A stretch of 22,065 nucleotides of DNA from Terriglobia bacterium (GTDB taxonomy: Bacteria; Acidobacteriota; Terriglobia; UBA7540). Location of the stretch: NCBI GenBank assembly GCA_020072905.1, contig JAIQGB010000015.1:1-22065 (forward strand), in the 5' to 3' direction. The notes below the pieces were generated by a model. It ran no database searches. It worked only from the letters and a program-made list of their open reading frames with translations, and was not told the origin of the DNA. Both the position numbers and the translations under genes were made by a program. Positions 8,545-15,369 of the stretch are shown piece after piece. Numbering within the stretch: the first letter of the stretch is position 1; each line of letters opens with the position of its first letter.

Positions 8545-9096
8545 ATGGGGAACTGGAATTGGCTTGACGGGATTCTCGCCGGCGTCGTTTTGATTTCTGT
8601 CGTCACGGCGACTCTGAAGGGTTTCGTTCGGGAGTTGATTTCTCTTGCGTCGGTTCTGGCGGGTCTGGCAATTGCCGCGCTCGGCTACCGGCGGGCCGGA
8701 CCCTGGTTCGACGACCTGACGAGTTCTCACGCGGTTGCCCTGGGATTGGCTTTTCTGACGTTGTTTCTCGGCACCCTGGTCGTCGGCGCCGTCGTTTCCT
8801 TTTTCGCCAAGAAGCTCATCCAGAAAGCAGGCCTGCAATGGTTCGACCGGTTCCTGGGCGGCATTTTTGGACTGGCCCGGGGGATCGCGGTTGATTGCGT
8901 TCTGCTGATGGTGATGCTGGCCTTCTCTCTGAAGCCGGAGGCGGCCCACCAATCCGCGCTGGCGCCCTACGTCGCTACCGGAGCGCGCGTGATCGTTTTG
9001 GCCATGCCTGGCGAGCTGAAGACCGAGTTCCAGAATGGATTCGAGAAGTTCCGACAAGCCTTAATCGAGAACGACAAGAAAGCAGTCCGGAATTGA
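8545..9096 (+). CDS. cvpA: CvpA family membrane protein
   Basis: A 183-residue inner-membrane protein of the CvpA family (named for colicin V production). It has four hydrophobic segments, at about residues 8-26, 31-50, 64-88 and 108-128. The family feature of an N-terminal aromatic/Asp start (NWLDGILAGVVLIS) followed by a KGFVRELISL loop is clear. It also has the conserved GLxxWFDRxLGGxFGxxRG segment before the last helix. The C-terminal part from about 130 is soluble and amphipathic. It follows purC by 27 bp; in many bacteria cvpA is linked to purine genes (purF in E. coli), which fits this position. Its molecular role is not established. Confidence 0.9.
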   Translation: MGNWNWLDGILAGVVLISVVTATLKGFVRELISLASVLAGLAIAALGYRRAGPWFDDLTSSHAVALGLAFLTLFLGTLVVGAVVSFFAKKLIQKAGLQWFDRFLGGIFGLARGIAVDCVLLMVMLAFSLKPEAAHQSALAPYVATGARVIVLAMPGELKTEFQNGFEKFRQALIENDKKAVRN

Positions 9097-9136
9097 CGGC
9101 CCTCAGCAGCAAAATCCCGCGACCTGGAGTACTAAG

Positions 9137-9370
9137 GTGAAAGACCAGCTTGAAGCCCTTGTAACCCAGATGATCGAGCACGACATCGGCTTTGAAGACG
9201 CGGTGGCGGAGTTTGAGAGGCGGTTTATCAAGCGGGTCCTGGAGAAGTCGAACGGCAACCAGTCGCGGGCTGCCAAAACCCTGGGCATTCACCGCAACAC
9301 CTTGAGCCGCAAAATCGACAGCCTCGCGCTTGATCATCGCCCCAAGCGCCGCAGACGCAGCCGGCGCTAG
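9137..9370 (+). CDS. Small Fis-family helix-turn-helix DNA-binding protein
   Basis: A 77-residue protein with a GTG start at 9137, seven bases after TGGAGT (9125-9130). The C-terminal half is a Fis-type (HTH_8) helix-turn-helix: FIKRVLEKSNGNQSRAAKTLGIHRNTLSRKI (residues 30-60, two helices separated by the GNQSRAA turn). The N-terminal 30 residues look like the dimerising helix of Fis. It ends in a strongly basic tail of Arg and Lys (69-77). It is shorter than E. coli Fis (98) and lacks any receiver or AAA+ domain. It sits 40 bp after cvpA, probably in the purC-cvpA transcript. Its targets cannot be inferred. Confidence 0.85.
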   Translation: MKDQLEALVTQMIEHDIGFEDAVAEFERRFIKRVLEKSNGNQSRAAKTLGIHRNTLSRKIDSLALDHRPKRRRRSRR

Positions 9371-9401
9371 ACCCCCACCGGCGGCGTTCACCGAAACACC
9401 G

Positions 9402-9430
9402 GCCCCTGCGGGGCAGTGCGTCCGACGCAC
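9402..9430. terminator. Two tandem hairpins between convergent genes
   Basis: Stem GCCCC-TGC-GGGGC (9402-9414) is followed directly by GTGCGTC-C-GACGCAC (9416-9430). The site lies between the end of the Fis-type gene and the end of the convergent TPR gene. There is no T tract on either strand, so if it ends transcription it would be by a non-canonical or bidirectional route. Confidence 0.35.
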
Positions 9431-9492
9431 CGCCCCACCGAGGCCTGATCTGTCACGAAGGATATTGATCCAGCCGCGAACCGCCTGCCCAC

Positions 9493-10872
9493 TCACCGGC
9501 GGGGTGTCCGGCGCGTAGTGGCGCGGGGCTTCGCCTTGGGCTTGGCCTTGGGCGCCGCCTTCGGCTGATCCGGGACGTCCTCGGGGTTGATGGTACCGAC
9601 CAGAGTCAGAACGAAGCTGGGCGTCGCCGTATAGGAATCGATCGTGCCCTGGAAGCGCACCGGATCGCCCTTACTGAGGTTCTTGGCGTTCGGTTGCGTG
9701 GAGTCTTTGATCTCAATATCGTAGACGCCTTCGGCGGCCTTCGACTGGTCGAGGACATCAATGTGGACGAGGTAGGTGTTGGCATCCGTCCCCTTCTCGA
9801 CGCTGTCCACGAAGCCGCCCAGGCCCAACTGCTGGCCCTTCAAGCTGTCCCAAACTTTCTGAGCGCGCTCCCCTCCCAGTTTGAGTGGCGTCGCCAGTTG
9901 GTTGAAGTTATCAATGTTCGGGTTCCCGGTCTTCTCGGGGATTTTCATCGGCTCGACCTTGAAGCCCCCAGGGGGCGTTGGTGACGCGGCCGCCTGAGTG
10001 ACGATACCCGCCAAGCCTTCGTCGTTGCCGTGATAGCTGATGTAAACCTGCTTTAGATACTTGTCAATATCGGACTGGGCAGGATTGTTCGAAGCTTTGG
10101 CCAGCGACGATGACCGTGCCAAGTTCCACACGCCGTTGTCGTAATCGCGCGGCTCCGAGGAGACATAAGCGACACCGAGCCGGTAGAAGGCATAGGCGTC
10201 GCTGGGGTTGTCCTCCACAGCCGCCTTGAGTGAGGTGACGGCGGCGGCATAATCTTTGCGTTGCAAGGCCACAAAACCAATCAGGCCGTTGAACACCGCG
10301 CGCTGACTTTTCACGTACTGGTTGAACTGCTCGTCGGTGACCTGGGCCGGTTTCTGCAGTTTCTGCAGAACGTCCAGCCCGTGCTTGGCATCGTTCTCGG
10401 CCTGCGAGAGCTGGGTGACGGCATCAGGGTCAGTCGCCTTGAATACGAACGGGAACGCGTAACTCAGGTAGGTGAGAGCTTCCAGCTTGTCCGGGTTAGC
10501 CTGGAGAGCTTTGCGAGCTGCATCCATCGCCTTAGGAGCGTCGTTGAGTTGGGCGTAGGTCTGCATCATGACCACATAGACCAAGTCTTTGAAATCCGTG
10601 TCCGCGTACTTCTGCAGGAATGCGTCCGCCAGGGTGATCTTCTTGTGCAAATCTTTCTCGTTCGACATGGCCTGGAAGGCGTCATACTCCTCCCGGCTCT
10701 TCCATTGCGGCGACTTCGCCTGCTCCTGCGGCGCTTGGGGGGACGCGGCCCAGGCGAGCGCCGGGCCAAACTGCAATCTTGTTCCCCGCGGGGCCTGGGG
10801 AGAGCCGAATCGGCCGGGCAAAGCGAAGCTCGCCAGTACAGTCAAGGTCAAAAGCACGGTTATCTTTTTCAT
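9493..10872 (-). CDS. Exported tetratricopeptide-repeat protein
   Basis: A 459-residue protein with an N-terminal signal sequence (KK followed by a hydrophobic stretch to about residue 18) and a possible cleavage region around ALAWAASP. Residues about 60-290 consist of helical TPR-like repeats: KYADTDFKDLVYVVMMQTY, NDAPKAMDAARKALQANPDK, KDYAAAVTSLKAAVEDNPSD followed by YAFYRLGVAYVS. The last 160 residues are a separate domain of mainly beta type (GGFVDSVEKGTDANTYLVHID, then DPVRFQGTIDSYTATPSFVLTL). It may resemble an OB-like fold, which is a guess. The protein ends in a Pro/Ala/Lys/Arg-rich tail. The ATG is supported by GAGGT (10881-10886 complement), 8 nt upstream. Function is unknown; envelope location is inferred. 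Confidence 0.85.
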   Translation of the reverse strand: MKKITVLLTLTVLASFALPGRFGSPQAPRGTRLQFGPALAWAASPQAPQEQAKSPQWKSREEYDAFQAMSNEKDLHKKITLADAFLQKYADTDFKDLVYVVMMQTYAQLNDAPKAMDAARKALQANPDKLEALTYLSYAFPFVFKATDPDAVTQLSQAENDAKHGLDVLQKLQKPAQVTDEQFNQYVKSQRAVFNGLIGFVALQRKDYAAAVTSLKAAVEDNPSDAYAFYRLGVAYVSSEPRDYDNGVWNLARSSSLAKASNNPAQSDIDKYLKQVYISYHGNDEGLAGIVTQAAASPTPPGGFKVEPMKIPEKTGNPNIDNFNQLATPLKLGGERAQKVWDSLKGQQLGLGGFVDSVEKGTDANTYLVHIDVLDQSKAAEGVYDIEIKDSTQPNAKNLSKGDPVRFQGTIDSYTATPSFVLTLVGTINPEDVPDQPKAAPKAKPKAKPRATTRRTPRR

Positions 10873-11010
10873 TGAGCGGCTACCTCAATCGACGGGGTGT
10901 GAGTTTTCTGAAAAAGGTGTACCGGCCATCTTTCGCGGACCGCCGCAAACCCACTCCATCAAACCCAAAGGGCTGATCGGCGACTCGACACGCTTCAAGA
11001 TGCCGCACTC

Positions 11011-11039
11011 CAAATATCAGGACTGGCAAGATTTTTCAA
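11011..11039 (-). promoter_or_regulatory. Candidate promoter of the TPR gene
   Basis: Read on the minus strand: -35 TTGAAA (11034-11039), 17-bp spacer, -10 TATTTG (11011-11016) with TGA directly before it (extended -10). The predicted leader is about 130 nt. Confidence 0.4.
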
Positions 11040-11149
11040 GCTATATTTGTGTCTCCACCCCCGGAGGTTCGATTCGGGTCCTGTTGATTGGATGCGCAAT
11101 TGCCCTTCTTAGTGGCCATCATTCGAACCTACCCATCTCCCCCCGAACG

Positions 11150-11175
11150 TTGCCACAAGCAGCGTGTGATATAGT
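11150..11175 (+). promoter_or_regulatory. Candidate promoter of the glycosidase gene
   Basis: The extended -10 TGA-TATAGT (11167-11175) is good. The only -35-like hexamer, TTGCCA (11150-11155), is 14 bp away, which is short. The predicted start near 11182 gives a leader of about 18 nt with AAGGAG at 11192-11197. Confidence 0.4.
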
Positions 11176-11199
11176 CCGCGGCAAGGATCAGAAGGAGTC

Positions 11200-12621
11200 A
11201 TGAGGAACCTCGCCGCGCTCCTGCTCATCATGCCTGTTGCTTGGACGCGAGCGCAATCCACACCACCCAAGGCGGGTGATGCCTATGTGTGCGTGAGCCC
11301 GCGGGACGCGCGCTACCTCGAGTTAACGGACGCTACGCCTTACATCCCCATCGGGTTGAACATGATCAGCCCGCCAGAAGCGGCCAGCGAGGAGGAAGCC
11401 TTTCGAGGCCTCGAAGGCTGGCTGGACAGCCTGGCCGCCAACGGCGGCAACTACATCCGCGTCTGGCTCAGCAACCCTTTCTGGAGCGTCGAGCATGAGA
11501 AGTTCGGCGTGTATGACGAAGAGCGGGCGCGGCGCATCGACCGTCTGCTGGCGCTGTGCCGGGTGCGGGGCATCCGCGTCAAGATGACGATCGAGCACTT
11601 CCGCTCCATCGGCGGCGGGCGGCAGAAGTGGGCCGACAACCCTCTCTGGAATGTCGCGCATGGAGGGCCGGCGCGGTCCATCGCCGACTTCTTCGAGGGC
11701 GCAGCCTCGCGCGCCGCCTTCCAGCGCAAGCTCGCCTGGTACGGAGAGCGCTTCGGCAGCCGGCCCGAAGTCTACGGCTGGGAATTGTGGAATGAGGTCA
11801 ATGCCGTCACCGGGGGCGATTACCTGGCGTGGACGGAAGCGATGCTCCCTGTACTCCACAGGATTTTCCCGCGCAATCTGTGCATGCAGAGCCTGGGCAG
11901 CTTCGATTCACCCGAGGTGCGGGACGATTATCAGCGACACAGCACCATGGCGGGTAACGACCTGGCGCAGGTGCACCGCTATCTCGACCTGGGCGCCAAA
12001 CTCGAAGTGTGCAAAGGTCCGGTGGATATCCTGGCTGCCGACGCCGTGCGCGAACTGCTCGGCTACAAACCCGGCCGGCCCGTCCTGCTGGCGGAATCCG
12101 GCGCCGTCGAGCCCAGCCATAGCGGCCCCTCGCGCTATTACCGCCGGGACCAGGAGGGAATCATTTTGCACGATATCCTTTTCGCGCCGTTTTTCGCGGG
12201 GGCGGCAGGAACGGGCCAGATCTGGCACTGGGATGCTTACGTGGCGCGGAACAACCTCTGGTACCACTTCGGCCGCTTTCGAGAAGTGGTGCGCGGCATC
12301 GACCCGCCCGCAGAAGCCTTCGAGCCCAGCATGCTCCCGCATGAGCGTCTGCGCGTTTACGTCTTGAGCGGAAGGCACACCGTGCTCGTGTGGTGCCGCG
12401 ACACGCACGACACCTGGGAATCCGAGCTCGAGCGGGGCGAGAAGCCTGAACACCTGCGTGGTCGAAACGTGGATCTGGGCTCGGTCCTCCAAGACGCGCG
12501 TCCCGCGAGCGTGCGCATCTACGACCCCTGGCGGAATCACTGGAGCAAAGGCAAGCTCCGGCACAGGCAAGTAGCCCTGCCCGAGTTCACACGCTCTATC
12601 GTGATTCGCGTGACTCGATGA
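11200..12621 (+). CDS. Secreted glycoside hydrolase, clan GH-A-like (GH5/mannanase type)
   Basis: A 473-residue protein with a signal peptide (MRNLAALLLIMPVAWTRAQS, cleavage probably after AQ). A TIM-barrel hydrolase is suggested by NGGNYIRVWLSN (about 81-92), then YGWELWNEV with E199 as acid/base in the N-E motif of clan GH-A, and PVLLAESGAVEP with E299 as nucleophile. HWDAY (residues 340-350) fits the aromatic site at the end of the barrel. Both catalytic acids are present, so it is probably active on a beta-linked glycan; the substrate is not readable. A small C-terminal beta region follows from about 385. AAGGAG lies only two bases before the ATG, unusually close, but no better start exists that keeps the signal peptide. 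Confidence 0.8.
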   Translation: MRNLAALLLIMPVAWTRAQSTPPKAGDAYVCVSPRDARYLELTDATPYIPIGLNMISPPEAASEEEAFRGLEGWLDSLAANGGNYIRVWLSNPFWSVEHEKFGVYDEERARRIDRLLALCRVRGIRVKMTIEHFRSIGGGRQKWADNPLWNVAHGGPARSIADFFEGAASRAAFQRKLAWYGERFGSRPEVYGWELWNEVNAVTGGDYLAWTEAMLPVLHRIFPRNLCMQSLGSFDSPEVRDDYQRHSTMAGNDLAQVHRYLDLGAKLEVCKGPVDILAADAVRELLGYKPGRPVLLAESGAVEPSHSGPSRYYRRDQEGIILHDILFAPFFAGAAGTGQIWHWDAYVARNNLWYHFGRFREVVRGIDPPAEAFEPSMLPHERLRVYVLSGRHTVLVWCRDTHDTWESELERGEKPEHLRGRNVDLGSVLQDARPASVRIYDPWRNHWSKGKLRHRQVALPEFTRSIVIRVTR

Positions 12622-12706
12622 ATCGCCGCCCGACAAGCCGGTGAGTCGGAGGCCCACTCCACGCTTTTCGCATCGTTCCCCAGTTACCAACCTTTCCACC
12701 CCGGTG

Positions 12707-12735
12707 TTGAAGCAGGTTCGGCGCGTGAGTAGAAT
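12707..12735 (+). promoter_or_regulatory. Promoter giving a nearly leaderless transcript
   Basis: The -35 TTGAAG (12707-12712) and -10 TAGAAT (12730-12735) are separated by 17 bp. The predicted transcript start near 12742 is about three bases before the ATG at 12745. No Shine-Dalgarno sequence could fit. Confidence 0.6.
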
Positions 12736-12744
12736 CTCAACAGC

Positions 12745-13557
12745 ATGGCAGGTGGGGACATCCGGGAGCAACTCACCCAGCGCGCCGAACGCGCGGAGGC
12801 GGCGCCGCGTCACCTGCTCGAGCCGTTCTACAAGGAGACGGCGAAGGAAGTTCTGGTCGCGCTCGCCCGCAATCCCAACCTGCAGGAGCGTGACCTGCTC
12901 CGGTTGCTGGAGCGCAAGGACCTGCCGGCCGAAGTGCTGCGCGAGATCGCCGCGCACAAAGAGACCGCGCGCAAGTATGGAGTCAAGCTGGCGCTCGTAC
13001 GGCACCCCCGAACGCCGCGGCTGATTTCCCTACCCATTCTGAAATTCCTGTATCTCTTCGACCTGCTGCGCGTGGCGCAGACGCCTGCCGTGCCCGCGGA
13101 CATCAAGCTGGTGGCCGAAGAGACCATCCTCAAGAAGGTCGCGACCCTGCCGCGCGGCGAGAAAATCACTTTGGCGCGGCGTGGCACGGGACGCGTGGCT
13201 GCCGGGCTGCTCGTTTCGGAAGACCGCGAATTGATCCTGGCGGCGCTCGACAACCCGTTCCTCACCGAAGCCCAGATGCTTAAAATGTTGGCGCTCGAAA
13301 ATCTGCCCACGGTGGTGGTTGAGACGGTCGCGCAACACCCCAAGTGGTGCCACCGATACTACTTGCGGCTGGCATTGATCCGCAATCCGCGCACACCCTT
13401 CGCCCAAGTTCTGGCTTTCATCCCCGACATGGCCGTCAACGACTTGCGCGATATCTGCCTTGACCGCCGCATGCCTGAGCCGGTGCGCAAATATATCCTG
13501 GGCCACTGCACCGAGCGCCTGAGCAAGAAACCGCGGCCGGCGCCGCCCAAGGAGTAA
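12745..13557 (+). CDS. Helical-repeat protein (LRV/HEAT-like), function unknown
   Basis: A 270-residue, probably cytoplasmic protein with no signal or membrane segment. It consists of short alpha-helical repeats with the motif (A/R)xNPxxxxxxLLxLL, for example ARNPNLQERDLLRLLERKDLP, VRHPRTPRLISLPILKFLYLF, LDNPFLTEAQMLKMLALENLP and IRNPRTPFAQVLAFIPDM. These resemble leucine-rich-repeat-variant and HEAT units, which usually form a curved protein-binding surface. The middle has a repeat-free stretch (about 130-155, RGEKITLARRGTGRVAAGLL) and the C terminus is Lys/Pro rich. The start is the ATG at 12745, set by the promoter just upstream. It is followed by the AlkA-type glycosylase; a functional link is not shown. 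Confidence 0.75.
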   Translation: MAGGDIREQLTQRAERAEAAPRHLLEPFYKETAKEVLVALARNPNLQERDLLRLLERKDLPAEVLREIAAHKETARKYGVKLALVRHPRTPRLISLPILKFLYLFDLLRVAQTPAVPADIKLVAEETILKKVATLPRGEKITLARRGTGRVAAGLLVSEDRELILAALDNPFLTEAQMLKMLALENLPTVVVETVAQHPKWCHRYYLRLALIRNPRTPFAQVLAFIPDMAVNDLRDICLDRRMPEPVRKYILGHCTERLSKKPRPAPPKE

Positions 13558-13684
13558 TCCCAGCCGGCGCGAAAGCCGGTGCCCAGGTCTTGCCGCGGCA
13601 GCGCGTTCTGTCCGACAATGTCCCGCCATACGCGCTGGATGATTCTTCGGGCTCGGAAACGTGGCGCCTGCGTCCAAGGTACTC

Positions 13685-14662
13685 ATGCTGATCAGAACCG
13701 TCGAACCGTTCAGTCTCGCGCTGACGCTGCGCTTCACGCTCAGCCCTCCGGCGTTGCTCAACGGGCGGGAATTCCCTCCTCTGCTCGACTACTTCGAAGA
13801 CGGCGAATACCGCCGCGTCGCCGATCTGGGTGCACAACAGGTCCTCTACGGGATTCGAGAGGAAGGCGACGGCAACGGGACGGCGTTGCGCCTGCGCATG
13901 CTAACCGGCACGCCGGATGAGCGGACGAGCCGCCAGCTCGAAGCATTGGTGCGGCGGCAGTTTTCCACTGACCTTGACCTGAAGCCCTTCTATCGTCTGG
14001 CGGCTTCTGACCCAGTGCTGGCGCGGCTCGCGAAGCACTTCCACGGCATGCACATTCCGCAAGCCGTGACCGCCTTCGAGACATTGATTTCGGCCATCCT
14101 CGAGCAGCAGGTCAATCTCAGTTTCGCGCATCAGGTCAAGAAGGCGCTCCTTGACGCCGATGGGAGCCACGTCGAGTTCGAGGGCCGCCGCTACAACGCC
14201 TTCCCCGAACCAGCAGCCTTGGCGATTGCGACGCCGCGCGGGCTGCGACGGATTCAGATCTCCGGCCCCAAGGCGCGTTACATCATCGCCCTCGCGCGCG
14301 CGGTGCTGGACGGGAGTTTCGACCTGGAGGGACTCCGTTCGCTCGACCCCGCAACTGCTGACGCCAAACTGCGCACTCACAAGGGCGTGGGCGCGTGGAC
14401 GGCTCAGTACGTTGGCCTCCGGGCGCTCGGCCATCTCGATTCCCTGCCGGCGGCTGACGTAGGATTGCAGAAAGCCGTCCAACGCTTCTACGGCCTGCGC
14501 AAGCAGCCGGCTCCAAACCGCGTGGAGCAGATCGCGCGCCGCTGGGCGGGCTGGCGAAGCTATGCGACATTCTATCTGTGGCTGACCTACTGGGAGGACC
14601 GCACCTGGAACGAGCGGCTCGCCCAAGACCTCAGGCAAACCCGCCGGAAAGGACGACAATGA
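13685..14662 (+). CDS. alkA: DNA-3-methyladenine glycosylase II, AlkA type (HhH-GPD)
   Basis: A base-excision repair glycosylase of about 325 residues. The N-terminal part (about 1-105) resembles the AlkA_N domain. The HhH-GPD core starts near GMHIPQAVTAFETLISAILEQQVNLSFAHQ, contains the helix-hairpin-helix THKGVGAWTAQYVGLRALG, and ends with the catalytic aspartate D258 in LPAADVGLQKAV. No Fe-S cysteine cluster follows, as in AlkA and unlike endonuclease III. It is slightly longer than E. coli AlkA (282). The ATG at 13685 is preferred to the GTG at 13661 because AAGGT stands just upstream; the N terminus is uncertain by eight residues. Its last bases overlap the next gene (ATGA at 14659-14662), so the two are probably translationally coupled. 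Confidence 0.87.
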   Translation: MLIRTVEPFSLALTLRFTLSPPALLNGREFPPLLDYFEDGEYRRVADLGAQQVLYGIREEGDGNGTALRLRMLTGTPDERTSRQLEALVRRQFSTDLDLKPFYRLAASDPVLARLAKHFHGMHIPQAVTAFETLISAILEQQVNLSFAHQVKKALLDADGSHVEFEGRRYNAFPEPAALAIATPRGLRRIQISGPKARYIIALARAVLDGSFDLEGLRSLDPATADAKLRTHKGVGAWTAQYVGLRALGHLDSLPAADVGLQKAVQRFYGLRKQPAPNRVEQIARRWAGWRSYATFYLWLTYWEDRTWNERLAQDLRQTRRKGRQ

Positions 14663-15192
14663 GCAAACTCGCCAACTCAATCCTCGCGCAGGCCCGACAT
14701 TCGCTGCTGTCGCACCACCTGCTGCGCATCACGCGCTGCCTGGTCTTACTTCCGGAAAGAGAAATCTGGTGGCGGCCGCACTCGACTTCCAACAGCATCG
14801 GAAACCTCGTGCTGCACCTTTGCGGCAACGTCCGGCAGTGGATCATCTCGGGGGTTGGGGGCGCCCCGGACCGGCGCGAGCGCGACAAGGAGTTCGCCGA
14901 GCGCGGGCCGATTCCCAAGCGCCTCCTCCTTGCGCGGCTACGCAGCACCGTCCAGGAGGCTTGCCGGGTTCTTGAGCAATTGTCTCCAGCCGAGTTGGAA
15001 AGAGCGCGGGTGATCCAGGGCTTTCATGTCACGGGCCTCGAGGCCGTGACGCACGTCACCGAGCACTTCGCCCATCACAGCGGGCAGATCATTCTTATCA
15101 CCAAGATGCGGCTGCGGCGCGACCTGGGTTTTACTCGCCTGCCTGAGGAAAAGCCCAAAAAGCCCCGGGGCAGGAAACTTCCTGCCATCTAG
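14659..15192 (+). CDS. DinB/YfiT-fold protein (DUF1572-like)
   Basis: A 177-residue four-helix-bundle protein. Three conserved His positions mark the metal site of this superfamily: one in SIGNLVLHLCGNVRQW (about 45-60) and two in the THVTEHFAHHSGQI segment (about 130-145). These would hold a divalent metal such as Ni or Zn. The ATG overlaps the stop of the AlkA gene and AAAGGA (14647-14652) precedes it. Members of the superfamily include damage-inducible proteins and thiol S-transferases; the reaction of this one is not known. Pairing with an alkylation-repair glycosylase makes a detoxification or damage-response role a reasonable but unproven guess. The C terminus is Lys/Pro rich. Confidence 0.8.
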   Translation: MSKLANSILAQARHSLLSHHLLRITRCLVLLPEREIWWRPHSTSNSIGNLVLHLCGNVRQWIISGVGGAPDRRERDKEFAERGPIPKRLLLARLRSTVQEACRVLEQLSPAELERARVIQGFHVTGLEAVTHVTEHFAHHSGQIILITKMRLRRDLGFTRLPEEKPKKPRGRKLPAI

Positions 15193-15264
15193 AATCCGCC
15201 GAAAGGCTCGCCCGAAGCCGCGGCGCTCCTCCCGCCGGGATCAAGGGCGTGGGGAGGTCGTACG

Positions 15265-15369
15265 CTAGTGCCGTTCCAACTTTCTGGTATGCATTCCGGC
15301 CCGCGCACCAACCGCCTGCGCAGGGTGCCGTCTATTGAGGATTGGCCCAATAAGTTGGAACGGCGCTAG
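15265..15369. mobile_element. Miniature inverted-repeat element (MITE-like), 97 bp with CTAG flanks
   Basis: Terminal inverted repeats TGCCGTTCCAACTT (15269-15282) and AAGTTGGAACGGCG (15352-15365) match at 13 of 14 positions. Each end is flanked by CTAG (15265-15268 and 15366-15369), which fits a 4-bp target duplication of the YTAR type used by IS5-group transposases. The 69-bp interior codes for nothing and contains a CTGCGCAG palindrome, GCACC/GGTGC arms and ATTGG-C-CCAAT. The right-hand CTAG contains the stop codon of the minus-strand DUF4382 gene. A large hairpin serving as a bidirectional terminator between convergent genes is an alternative. Confidence 0.6.

Larger units (their letters stand above)
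10873..11199. other. Divergent intergenic region between TPR gene and glycosidase
   Basis: This 327-bp region separates two divergently transcribed genes. Both promoters can be proposed within it: one on the minus strand (11011-11039) and one on the plus strand (11150-11175). It contains no other gene that can be supported. Confidence 0.6.

Noticed and set aside
11061..11085. GGTTCGATTC resembling a tRNA T-loop
   Set aside because: The flanking bases cannot form the five-base T stem, and no anticodon or acceptor arm is found nearby.
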